Source: Siphonodentalium dalli (Eukaryota; Mollusca; Scaphopoda; Gadilida; Siphonodentaliidae). From it: 64,000 nt of DNA. This document shows, in pieces, positions 21,568 through 32,760 of this stretch. The first letter of the stretch is position 1; each line of letters opens with the position of its first letter. The stretch lies in the NCBI GenBank assembly GCA_032622095.1, contig CP136068.1:188845309-188909308 (forward strand). Reading direction: 5' to 3'. The translations under genes and the position numbers were made by a program. The notes beneath the pieces were generated by a model. The model saw only the letters and a list, made by a program, of their open reading frames with translations, was not told where the DNA came from and made no database searches.

Positions 21568-22238
21568 AAGTTTTATTCAAAGATACATGATAATGTTGTT
21601 CATGAAGGATGTAATTCATGAAGGTGATATTGTGAGAGTGAACATTGCACTCAAACTGATGATTCCACATTTCTATGCACATTCTGCTGCCTCCAAATAT
21701 TTAGTTGAGTGTCTAGATTATATTTTGAAAACTGAAATTTTGTTACCAAATGAGACATCAATTAAGATCAGAACTAGTTCATTTGTTAACCCACATGGGA
21801 GGAACGGATGCAATAAGCCGATGGACATTGAAAAAGAAAACCAAGTGAAAGAATTAAAATCGTTCATAAAGGGCCTAGGTGCGAATAAAACGGAAAATTA
21901 TATTGTAAACGTCTGTAAAGCAGCCACTTTAATAGCAGAAATCACAGAAATTGTTGATCAACAGCTGGGAATCCAAAACTACTCAACAACACATGAGGAG
22001 ATCTGACCATGAAGACATGACCACAGTTATTAATGAGTTTATGAGGATAAAACCTTTTTGCCTGCAACCATGATGAAGTCTTGCTACATACGAAAACACA
22101 TTTTACAATGTATTTTGTGAACTGATGAACTAAAAAGATCTTTTTAGTTCTAAAGTTATGGCGACGGTAGCAAGACTTAAGAGGAATCTCCCAATTGATC
22201 TGGATTTGAACCTGGATGTGGATGAAGAGGAAGGTTAA
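21568..22238 (+). pseudogene. Family 2 (DUF6589-like), C-terminal exon, copy 2
   Basis: Homologous to 12415-13085. The open frame 21587-22006 (139 codons) differs from copy 1 at four residues. The same downstream frame breaks are present, ending at the acidic 'DLDLNLDVDEEEG' terminus and TAA at 22236-22238. Together with 16348-16945 and 19427-19596 it outlines one decayed multi-exon gene. Confidence 0.65.
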
Positions 22239-22868
22239 ATATAAGCATTATCATAATCACACTGAATCACCCACACACATACTCTTCAATTTGCCACCTC
22301 TCTAGTTGACAAGGACTCTCTCTCTGGCAGACAAGGCCGTCTCATGACCAGAATGGGTATGACTTTCACACACGCTACCTATTTGAATACCACCGTGACA
22401 TTTCTTCTATTCCACTTACATATTCCAAGTCACTGATGCTCATAATGGAAGATGAATGCATAAAAAACGCGACAGCACTCTTGTTTTTCAAAAGATTGTT
22501 ATAATCAATGAAAAATTACCTATTTCTGACTATGCTGTGCAGATAAAATGACAAAGCCGCCGATTTTGCATTGTTTGCACCACCGATCTGGCCAACTGTT
22601 GACCTGTTTGACCAACTTTTGTTGCACTCATGGGATATAGCATCCACATTAATAGGCCAATTTCCGCCCCGTGTTTCAATTAATTATTAATACGGATCAG
22701 CATTGCCATTTTCACATAGTCAATCTAGAGTGTTGAAAACAAAATAGCATCACATCAGGGCGGTATATACATGTATAATTATTTCATTTATTTATCCACA
22801 ACTATACCATTCCGGTACATTCAGGTGTCCTGGCCCCTTCCACGACTTCGAAATGGAATCAGCATGTT

Positions 22869-23160
22869 ACTCTCAGGTGCCTAATAATAGTGTCAGCATG
22901 ATTATTAATTTTTGAGAAAATTCCCAATGATCACTATTATTTGGCATTGAGATATAGAGTGAAATTGTCATCACTATTATTAATTTCAGCCTAAATCCCC
23001 ATCCATCACTATTATTAGGCCATCACGATTAGGCACCTGAGAATTGGGAATGTTCTCCAAAATTAATAATCATGCTGACACTATTATTAGGCACCTGAGA
23101 ATTGGGAATGTTCTCCAAAATTAATAATCATGCTGACACTATTATTAGGCACCTGAGAGT
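22869..23160. mobile_element. 292-bp MITE with duplicated right end
   Basis: Left end 'ACTCTCAGGTGCCTAATAAT' is inverted at the right end, and the match continues for about 50 bp ('AGTGTCAGCATGATTATTAA'). A 58-bp block ('GAATTGGGAATGTTCTCC' and onward) is tandemly repeated at 23041 and 23099, so the right terminal region exists twice. Internal 'CACTATTATTA' motifs recur. No target duplication was found. The neighbouring 22680-22868 is non-coding. Confidence 0.7.
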
Positions 23161-24764
23161 AGCTGAAACAAATTTCTTACCATGTTATCATAAATAAACA
23201 AATTTCTATTTGATCTTTCGGGATGTCCTTAGTTTCTGTGATGGAGTAAGTGATATTAAACTAGTGTAGCATTATGCATGATACACAGCAGCTGAAACAT
23301 CACAGAACCCACAAACTTTCCTGACGATCAAATAATGTAGCATATGATGATTTTGCAGAACTGATATTGGATGAATTGAAGGATTAAATACTGAAAATGT
23401 ACAAAATCTAAATATAAAAAGAAATTTAAATATTAAAAGCCATTTTGTAATGAAATCTTAATAACCTATCATACCTCAAGCATGAAATGATCAATTTGGA
23501 GAAATATTTCTGAGATTTAAAATAGTATCACGCGAAAAACAGAGAGCCCTCTTATTATTGATGGAATTTCGGCATCTATTCAACAGCAAATTTTCCTAGT
23601 GAAGTACCGTACATATAAACGATAATTTATCTACCTCTATTTCTAACGACCCCGAAAATTTTCCTCTATGTGTGGAAAGGAAAATTCCAGAAATTATATA
23701 ATCCCAATCGGCCACCGAGTTGTTTTGAGGAGTTTTAAAAGGGATTTTCTGAGAGAAAACAGGTTAAAAGAGAATGTTTTAGATCCCCTATGTACACAGC
23801 AAAGCACATAATTTAACTGAGATAGGAAATGTTCGGAATATACCTTCAAATAATTCACTATTGAATCAACAATTTCAGTTGTATATAAATATGCCGGGTC
23901 TCCTGGGAAGGACCGTCATAATGAATACAATGTTTATATAATTGTTTGTGTTTCTATAATTTCGAATTCTTAACCATATTGCTACATGTAATGATTATGA
24001 TATAGCCATGACCACGTAACTTGTAACATGTGTCAGAGTTGCCAAACCTGGCTAATATGAAAGAGCTTGAGTCCAGAAATGATTTGATTGCAAACATTAT
24101 ACATTGAAGCACATGTGATTGGTCAGGGCATTTAGGCCATGTTCAAGCTGGCAAATTGGCAAATATTTGTAATTCTTCCCAATACATTGTATACAGATAT
24201 TTATTTAGCAGTTTTGAATGACAGATTTTGGAATTACAGTACATGTACGGTATGTGTTTTTACTGTTTTATCGCTTATTACAGGGACAAATTGGCACCAA
24301 TTATTGCAGGCAGATACATAATTGACAGATATTCATTTCGAAGCCAAATAATCAAAATGTCCTTTCTATAAAATATTAATGAAATAAAGTAATCAGATTT
24401 CACTGCGTGTGAAATATGTACATTTTATGAGTAGTTTGTTGTATAAATTCACTGATCTACAACAAATCACCTGTCAATTTGCAAAAATACCAACATATGA
24501 AAGTACTACTAGTAGTACAATGTATGAATTGAAGTCATCGGTGCAAATTAAGTCATACATAATTGTATATGATACAGATATACTTAAAGTGATTGACCAT
24601 CTTTAAGTTTTAACATAACAATGGAATTTTAAAAGCTTGAGAAACTGAAGTCTTAAAATAATTTTGATACTATGTATTAATTTTATTTTAGTATTTTTAG
24701 ACAATATTAAAAACATTATTAATTATGATCAGTATTTTCCACCATGTCGGTCCATGTTGGATGA
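23161..24764. other. Non-coding upstream region of the TatD gene
   Basis: AT-rich with only short accidental frames (24139-24321, 24409-24606). No promoter element can be singled out. 'ACTACTAGTAGTAC' near 24505 is a small palindrome. Confidence 0.45.
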
Positions 24765-27280
24765 GCGGCACGTGCGTTGCCAAGATATTTTGCGCATGAG
24801 GCTAATTCGGCCTCGGCAAAGGAGGAAATTAACGTATCCCCCACGGAAGGCAAATCTATAATAGACCTGTTCTATCCAAGTTTCCTGACGAATCTGCCTG
24901 AGGTTCCCGTGACTGAGTCCATTCAAACTCAAGCGGTCGAGTCTATGCAGGTGGACTCTGAAGAAAACTTAACACAGCAAACACTAGCCGTTAGCGAGCC
25001 AATACAGACTCAAGCGGTTGCCAACGTTAACCCTCTATGCAAGTTGATTGAGGAAGCCTTCAACCAACCAACTTGCATAGTGGACGAACAGTGCGTGAGA
25101 TATATATGTCATGCTAAATTGGACGACACTGGAAGTAACCAAGTGGGCCCACCAAAAGCTAATTCCCCAGTGTCGCCGGTAATTCCAACTGTAACCATAT
25201 CCTCACAAAGCTCTTCCTTTTCAGGGTCAAAGGAAGTTAGTACAGGCGGTCGAGACACACAACTTCCAGACTATTGTGTGTTTAAAGACTGTGACCGTCC
25301 TATTAAAGGCCAGCAACGGCATCACTTTTATACGCAGCATGTTAAACCATGCTGGTGGCAATTTGACAACATTTATGGGGCTGTGCCCAAAATATTTCGT
25401 CAACAAGTTAGGGACGACTTAACTCATTTCGCAGCAGTTTTGTGCCCAGATGTTCGTGAGCTGGATGAGCAAGCTCGTCTCACCAAGCTAAGATATTTAC
25501 TTAACGAACACTGGGACTTAAAGGCAATTCCTACGCCCTGTTTCTTGGGAGTAATGGCACTCAACCATATCCGAACATTTGGCTCTGATATGGGAGTGAC
25601 CCCTCCAGCAAGCGGGTTCAGCATAGCACCGCGGATCAATTCGAACGCATGTTTGACCCATTGGCGGGTCTTGGCAGCCATTCTAAATAAACTGCCAGAC
25701 AGTGAAATACAGAAATTCCAAAAGTCGAATTCCCACTTTTGGTTGATGGATATTCTGAGGGATCGCATTGTCAAAAATCGAATCCCAGTCGATGAGTTAA
25801 ATGAAGCTCGGTCCATCATTTCAGCCTCTGGCATTTTCAAACCCGAGCGAGCTCCCACGGCTATAGCAGCGGCATGCATCATCCATGATTTTTATACAGT
25901 CGAACACGAGGTCGCTTCGGCCGTAACGGTGAAACCCATTATATCATCAACCTCACCTGTACAACCGCCCAAATCTACTCCGGTTCCGACCAACCCTTTG
26001 AGCGGTCTGACCCGGAAGCAGAGGAAGGAACGGTATAGGCAAATCTGTGACGCCCGGCAACAATACACGTATGAAGCCAGACACCAGTACAGGGCGAATA
26101 ATCCCCTGCGTATCGAGCGGAAACATACCCATCCGGTTTCTGTTACATCCGAAGCAAAGAAAGCTTGTTTATCTCAGACAGGCACCAACACATTACCAGT
26201 CGATCTCTCAACCACAGGGCCGACTAAGTCTACCAGCAGCGTGAAAACTGATAGATCATCATCATCCACCAAGTCGGCTTCCGTTACTGTTTCAAAGCCG
26301 ATTAAGTCTACCAGCAGAGCGACAACTGTTATCCAATCATCCATCAAATCGACTCCCGTTACAATTCCAAAGCCGACTTATAAAGCTGTGTTAACCTCAA
26401 TGACAAAAGCACTAGCTCGCCAGTCTGGCATTCCAAGACGGAAGTTAACGGGAATCGATTCTCATTTTCATCTCGATCGAATGTGTCAAAGTCACAAACT
26501 GAATGCTAGATTCACGGCACTGGAAGCCATTCAGGCAACTAACATTTCGGTGTCCTTTCCCGTCACTGTCATCGGTGGCGTACATATTTATTGCGACCCC
26601 GATAATTACCCAGATATCAACACCTTATCCTGTGATTCTCAGTGGAAGGTCGCTGTCGGGTGTCATCCGAAAAAAATCAAGCAGTTACTGGTTCCAGCCA
26701 CAATGAATAAATTCAAGACTTTAATAGCACACCCGGCTGTCGGCGAAATTGGTCTTGATCGTTCCATTAGTTTACCGGATAGCGATCAACTGATTCAGGA
26801 TAATCTCTTCCGGCAAATTTTGGAGCTGGTGCGTTTGTGGGGCAAACCCCTAATTATGCATTTAAGAGGGGGCCTGGCCAGCATATGGGTCAGGATGTCA
26901 GTTACAACGCACTAGATAAAGTCAGAACCGAAATTCGCGAACATCAAGTGATTCACTTCCACTGTTTCACTGGATGTAGAGAAATGGTTGACCGGTGGTC
27001 GTATCATAGACCTTTCACCTATTTCGGTGTCACCACAGCCTGTTCCGGCTTTAATGAAGTCCAGAAAGATGCTATTCGAAGCATCAAGCCAGGCAGGTTA
27101 CTCTTAGAGTCTGACGCACCCCATTTCGGTTCGCAGGGACGTCCTTTTACCACCCCTGCAGTCATTGGGGAGGTTGCTGTCTCCTTAGCACGGATCCTGG
27201 GAACATCCCCGGAGGAGGTGTTAGCTCGGACACAGGAAAATGCCCAAAGACTGTATGGCATCCAGCCGATCAACCTTTAA
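24765..27280 (+). pseudogene. Zinc-finger/TatD-type hydrolase, one frameshift
   Basis: The first frame is open from 24765 (no in-frame ATG at its head; it may begin in an upstream exon or have lost its start) to 26915, and a second frame then runs to TAA at 27280. Numbering codon 1 at 24777, a C-x4-C-x9/10-H-x4/5-H finger lies at 167-188 ('DYCVFKDCDRP' to 'YTQHV'). An unassigned region, a Ser/Thr/Pro/Lys-rich linker (about 380-540) and the TatD barrel follow. TatD ligands are all present: H563-x-H565 in 'GIDSHFHLD', E657 in 'GEIGLD', H695 in 'IMHLR', then, after the shift, 'HFHCFTG' (26954) and 'ESDAPHF' (Asp at 27113). The shift falls in GGGGG at 26868-26872. TatD proteins are metal-dependent nucleases. 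The frame is otherwise intact over ~830 codons, so a sequencing error or a young pseudogene are both possible. Confidence 0.75.
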
Positions 27281-28156
27281 ACTCCATATTCACATTACTT
27301 ATTTCAGTTGATCAGGTGTTCCAAATTATTTTTTGGCTTTTCGGCTCATAGGAGACACTCTCATGCTCAAATTTCTGCTCATTACTACTACTTTCCAAAA
27401 TTTAGAGAGTGCTCATTCTGATTAACAATACCGCCAACTGGAGACCAAGTCAGTAAAGCTGATTTAATATACACATCCTTGGAGTCAGTCCGGTAAACCT
27501 TACAGGACTGATTATATACCACCAGGGATTTGTAAACTGCCATGACTGACATTTTGTATGTTCATGACTTAACTGTTTCATTCCGACGCTGTACGCCAGT
27601 AGGTGTAGTGTTATTTTTTATTTTATTGTGTTGTGAACTTCTGTGATTGTGTAAAGTTCTGTGTAAAACACTTTGGATTCATCATTCTTCAACAACTGTG
27701 GGTTTGTTATTCTTCAACAACTTTGGATTTGTTATTCTTCAACAACTTTGGATTCGCCATTTATCAACTAGAAACTTTGGATTCATCATTCAGAAATTGG
27801 GATTCATTTCGTCACAGGGGATACAGCATTTTATTAAGAAAAGGGAATAGTGTTGTGAAATTGGGGTTAAACCGGAAATATGGTGCAGAAATTCTTATTA
27901 GACCGGAAAGTATACTGAGGATCCGGATTCGAAATCGAGTGGACCAGCAACCGGAGAAATCAGAACAAAAAAGAAACCAAACAATCCAGACGTATAATTC
28001 TACCGTTTATATCCTTTGCAATCCTTGCTTGTTATCAGATGTATTAATAGTAAGTATGTTCATTATTATATATTATATTGTAACTGGTTATTATATACAG
28101 CCAATTTTTACAATATTGCTTGTAAAACACAAAAGTGTGTAGTAGAAGATAAGATG
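27281..28156. other. 3' flank with a short 25-bp repeat, non-coding
   Basis: At about 27680-27770 a 25-bp unit ('TTCTTCAACAACTTTGGATT' plus five bases) is repeated about three to four times and keeps a 169-codon frame (27633-28142) open. The period is not a multiple of three and the peptide has no motif, so I do not call it a gene. Confidence 0.5.
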
Positions 28157-28435
28157 TCATGTCGCTAATCTCACATGACATGTAGATCTACGGACTGTTT
28201 CGTGCATCATAAAAGCGGGAAAAAGCCACAATGTCAACAATATCACAAGTGTATCAAGTGTTTTTAAATTATCAAGCTCAGTGAACGCAGCGTGTCTGAA
28301 CACCAATGTTACGAGTACAAATGTAATTACTCCAATGTATATCAGACCGGAGACCACGATTGTTTCATAAGGCCGCCTTAAAAAGGTGCTAAATTTATCT
28401 TCTACGATTTCGAAGCCACACAATCTACACCATAC
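28157..28435 (-). CDS. Hypothetical two-helix membrane segment, possible exon
   Basis: The minus-strand frame is open from about 28450 to a stop at 28157 and has no ATG at its head, so it would be a 3' exon. It contains two hydrophobic stretches, 'VVSGLIYIGVITFVLVTLVF' and 'LVILLTLWLFPAF', separated by a charged linker, and a basic tail. A Cys pair ('WCRLCGF') precedes them. No family is recognised. Nothing beyond hydrophobicity supports it, and it may be accidental. Confidence 0.25.
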   Translation of the reverse strand, partial: VWCRLCGFEIVEDKFSTFLRRPYETIVVSGLIYIGVITFVLVTLVFRHAAFTELDNLKTLDTLVILLTLWLFPAFMMHETVRRSTCHVRLAT

Positions 28436-28630
28436 ATACGATTACCAGTCATTGTTTCTTGCGCCGTCTGTGTTGATGGGGACCCCTGTACCTCTTGTTT
28501 ACCGTAAGTTTCTAGAAATTGTATTGTAAACACTAATGTGTAACACCGCTGCCAAAACCTAGTATAAAAGCATCATGCCTGAGTTAGTTTCTATAAATCT
28601 CCCCTGTATGGAAATCATATTTATTTGCAA

Positions 28631-29890
28631 TGCGCAGCTTACCCAACCACATGCATTTTATCAGTATAGTCTATAAGACGCCTGCTTAAAGCACACAACA
28701 CAGCCAATAATTAACCGATTATGCGCAGCTTACCCCACCACTTGCATTTTATCAGTATAGTCTATAAGACGCCTGCATAAAGCACACAATACAGCCAATA
28801 ATTAACCGATTATGCGCAGCTTACCCAACCACTTGCATTTTATCAGTATAGTCTATAAGACGCCTGCATAAAGCACACAACACAGCCAATAATTAACCGA
28901 TTATGCGCAGCATACCCAACCACATGCATTCCATCAGTATAGCCTATAAGACGCCTGCATAAAGCACACAACACAGCCAATAATTAACCGGTTATCGCAG
29001 CTTACCCAACCACATGCATTCCATCAGTATAGTCCATAAGACGCCTGCATAAAGCACACAATACAGCCAATAATTAACCGATTATGCACAGCTTACCCAA
29101 CCACTTGCATTTTATCAGTATAGTCTATAAGACGCCTGCATAAAGCACACAACACAGCCAATAATTAACCGATTATGCGCAGCATACCCAACCACATGCA
29201 TTCCATCAGTATAGCCTATAAGACGCCTGCATAAAGCACACAACACAGCCAATAATAAACCGGTTATCGCAGCTTACCCAACCACATGCATTCCATCAGT
29301 ATAGTCTATAAGACGCCTGCATAAAGCACACAATACAGCCAATAATTAACCGATTATGCACAGCTTACCCAACCACATGCATTTTATCAGTATAGTCTAT
29401 AAGACGCCTGCATAAAGCACACCACACAGCCAATAATTAACCGATTATGCGCAGCATACCCAACCACATGCATTCCATCAGTATAGCCTATAAGACGCCT
29501 GCATAAAGCACACAACACAGCCAATAATTAACCGGTTATCGCAGCTTACCCAACCACATGCATTCCATCAGTATAGCCTATAAGACGCCTGCATAAAGCA
29601 CACAACACAGCCAATAATTAACCGGTTATCGCAGCTTACCCAACCACATGCATTCCATCAGTATAGTCTATAAGACGCCTGCATAAAGCACACAACACAG
29701 CCAATAATTAACCGATTATGCGCAGCATACCCAACCACATGCATTCCATCAGTATAGCCTATAAGACGCCTGCATAAAGCACACAACACAGCCAATAATT
29801 AACCGGTTATCGCAGCTTACCCAACCACATGCATTCCATCAGTATAGTCTATAAGACGCCTGCATAAAGCACACAACACAACCAATAATT
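28631..29890. repeat. 91-bp satellite array, 14 units with a three-unit higher-order pattern
   Basis: Units start at about 28631, 28722, 28813, 28904, 28995, 29085, 29176, 29267, 29357, 29448, 29539, 29629, 29719 and 29810 (90-91 bp each). Unit starts fall in classes: TGCGCAGCTT (units 1-3), TGCGCAGCAT (B: 4, 7, 10, 13), TCGCAGCTT (C: 5, 8, 11, 12, 14) and TGCACAGCTT (D: 6, 9). The order B-C-D repeats, so the array has expanded as a ~272-bp trimer. Each unit carries 'ATCAGTATAGTCTATAAGAC' or a close variant. The preceding 28436-28630 is non-coding. Confidence 0.9.
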
Positions 29891-30230
29891 CACAGGCTGC
29901 AACGAGTTGTAGGTACAACCTATAATGTGTTATGGTTTATGGCAATTATGCCAAAGGGGATGTCAGGAATGATAACTTATTGGCAAGGTCCGCAAGCACC
30001 ACACCGACACACCGAGCAGGCAGATAAAAACCCGCGTGATGCATCGACTGGTAACCGGAAGGCGTGAACCCACGGCTATCTAAAAGTCAACAAAAACAGT
30101 TAGGATAGTAGAACGGTTGATTATTCATCGGTTATGTGAAGTTTTAATTATGCGATAATAGTATAAGGCATATACATGTATATATTGAGTATACAGAGAA
30201 GTTACACACCCATAGTTACACAAATATAGA

Positions 30231-30416
30231 TAAAGGTCATCGTAGCATGCATTGGATGAGTATATATACCTGTAGTTCCCGATAAATATAGTTAAAGGTC
30301 ATCGTAGTGTGCATTGGATGAGAATATATACATGTAGCTCCCGATAAATATAGTTAAAGGTCATCGTAGTATATTAGATATGGATATTGTTTGCAAATTC
30401 CCAAATATATGTTTAT
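30231..30416. repeat. 62-bp direct repeats inside the macrosatellite unit
   Basis: Three copies starting 'TAAAGGTCATCGTAG' at 30231, 30293 and 30355 in unit 1, with 'GATAAATATAGT' joining them. The third is diverged after its first 20 bases. The set recurs in every 3,208-bp unit. Confidence 0.8.
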
Positions 30417-31256
30417 GACGTATATTACCACATTTCCATCCATAGTTATGATGCATAGTAACCCTCCCCATTTATGTATGATGTATACGACGCACATCTT
30501 ACAGTTATAATGTATATCACTCCTTTCCCATTTCATAGTTAAGTTCTATGCCAACATGTTAACGTGTATGTCAGATATGATAGTTTGGGCAAACTATATA
30601 TAGTTGAAGGTTATCGTCTCTTATTGGACGAGCAGTTACTCATAATATCGTTAAGGGTTATCGTTGCCCATAGGATGAAAATTGTTAGTAAATTCATAAA
30701 TATATGGATAGAGTTAAATGGTTTCCATAGATGCATACATACAGCAACAGTTTATCGCTGTCAGATATTATATATTTTGATTTTATAAACCTTATTATAA
30801 ATGGCACACCTTTTCTGGTGGTATGTTTATGTATATGTTTATTGTTATGCAGTGTTTGACTATCAGTATATCCTGATGGTTTTGGAGGAAAAATAATTAA
30901 CCAATTTTGGAAAATGTTTACTAAGACCATGTCCAAAAGATAGCATTTAAAAAGTTGGGATCGAAAAAACTATACCAGCAAAGAGTTCTCAAGAGCATAA
31001 CTCTGGTATAACAGACATCAAATACAGCCTGTTTGTGTGATAGGTTTCGGCCCTTAATGCTCGACCTAATTGGTCACCAGAGAGGGGCCGTATAGAACAA
31101 ATTACCATTCTATACCTCCAGCTGGAAAAATGTGGCCAAATTTCCCTCTCCATCAAAATACATGACGTCAAACTAGATAAAAAATCCGCGCGAACGAGAG
31201 TCTCTCATACCGGTAAACACGAGTCCGTTAATTGTTTAGATTTTACACGATATATT

Positions 31257-32760
31257 AACACGAGATTCGTGTGATGAACGAGGCGCGTTCACGTGGTTGT
31301 AGGGAAATCATACATGGGGGGAGTTGTGTTTATATTTTATAACAAATCAATTTCATGCGATAATGTACGCTATAACTGAAAAGCTATGTTTACCTTTTTA
31401 TAAGAATATAGGTCAGAGTCCTCATATGTGGTCCCTCACGTAATATATGATTGTCCGTGCGGCATATATGGCTGATTTTAGAAAACACTACATATGTCAT
31501 GGTACTGAATACAAATGTGTAGTCTACCCCAAGATGGCTGTCACAGCTCTGAAGTACCAGACGTTACAGAAACACGTCACAACCACGCGCTCCGGTATGA
31601 CGTACTTACCAGTGACGTCACAAGTCAGGTGCGTGCAAAAATTATTTAAAGGGATATATATCGGATGCGTTTTATTTACAAACTAAGTTGTAGATTTCAG
31701 AAAATAATTTCGTTGTATGTAACCAACTGTACTGTTGGTGTGTGCATAATATATATTAATTCCAAGATAGATTATGGTGAATGGTTCCGAGCTGCGAGCA
31801 TTACATTAAGTTGGTGTGAGCTCTCTTGAAGAGCGTAGTTGCATGAGCATGTACTAGTACTAGTAAGTGGCTAATAACCATACCTTTGAAGAGTATTCAT
31901 ATTATTGTAAAAAATATCGTAAATGGGTATCTAAAATGGACGTGTCCATCGCGAAATTAATGATTATAACAACGAGGCGCGTTCACGTGGTGTTAGCGAA
32001 ATCCTAAGGTGGAGTTGCGTTTATATTATTATAAAAATTCAATATCATGCATCAATATATGCTATCCCCTAAAAGTCACGGAAACAAATTCGTTTTATAT
32101 AACCAACTGTAATGTTGGGGTGTGGATATTATATCTTAATTCCAAGATAGATTATGTTGAATGGTTCTGAGCTGGGCCATACCATTAAGTTAGCGTGAAC
32201 TCTGTTAAAGAGCGTTGTTGTTTGAATGTGTAAGTGACTCAACATAAAAGTTTATAAATTATCGTAAATGGGTATCAAAAATGGACATGCCTACCGCGAA
32301 ATTAGTGATTATAACAAAGAGGCGCGTTCGCGTGGTGGTAGGAAAATCCTAAGGGGTGTGATTATATCATTATAAAAATTTAATTTCATCGCCAATGTGT
32401 TCTATAACCTAAAAGCTACGGAAACAAATTCGTGCTATATGACCAGCTGTACTGCTGGGATGTGGATGCTACATATTAATTCCAAGATTGATTATGATGA
32501 ATGCTTCCGAGCTGCGGCCATTATTTAGGTTAGTATGGGCTCTTATAAAGAGCGTTGTTACTTGAGCATATAAGTGATTAAAACCATATCATTAAAGAGT
32601 ATTCATAAAATTGTAAAATATTGTAAACAGGTATCAAAATGGACGTGATCATTCCGAAATTAATGATTATAACATACCGCTATTACCATTTATAATTGTT
32701 ATATATGCTAGGAATCAAATTACCTAATATAACCAACTATACTGTTGGAAGTAATGTTAG
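31257..32760. repeat. Nested ~345-bp subrepeats of the macrosatellite (unit 1)
   Basis: The anchor 'AGGCGCGTTC' occurs at 31281, 31975 and 32320, with a degraded fourth copy near 32671. Each subrepeat carries 'GGCGCGTTC-CGTGG', a small inverted repeat CCARC-N6-GYTGG, 'TTAATTCCAAGAT', 'GATTATG-TGAATG' and a second inverted repeat RCTCT-N5-AGAGC. The first subrepeat is longer because about 310 bp of other sequence (31395-31705) is inserted in it. The subrepeats are far more diverged from each other than whole units are, so they are the older layer. Confidence 0.8.
31395..31705 (+). other. GC-richer insert in each macrosatellite unit, promoter- or exon-like
   Basis: Absent from the sister subrepeats. 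It contains the palindrome TGACGTCA (31613-31620), AAGATGGC (31531, YY1-like), 'CACGTCAC' and 'ATGACGTACT'. It also has an open frame (31447-31686) ending near 'AAGTCAG|GTGCGT', which looks like a splice donor. A further TGACGTCA is at 31163 and an E-box CACGTG at 31290, outside the insert. Whether it is regulatory, a captured exon or neither cannot be decided from sequence alone. It recurs in every complete unit. Confidence 0.4.

Larger units (their letters stand above)
13699..22679 (+). repeat. Direct segmental duplication, copy 2
   Basis: Homologous to 7575-13526. 13699-17904 matches 7575-12354, and 21508-22679 matches 12355-13526. The intervening 17905-21507 exists only in this copy and holds the exon with the DUF6589 core, so this copy has the more complete gene order. 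It is truncated at its 5' side inside family 1. Confidence 0.9.

Noticed and set aside
27633-28142. 169-codon open frame
   Set aside because: Half of it is a 25-bp tandem repeat whose period is not a multiple of three; the peptide has no recognisable motif.
28631-29890. CRISPR array
   Set aside because: The whole 91-bp unit repeats without unique spacers, and the context is eukaryotic.
30040-30110. tRNA-like region from 'GGTTCACGCCT' on the minus strand
   Set aside because: It only partly matches a B-box and no A-box or cloverleaf is found at the right distance.
30820-30900. Hammerhead ribozyme, from 'CCTGATGG...GGAAAAAT' in the macrosatellite
   Set aside because: The invariant CUGANGA core is not met and no flanking stems fit.
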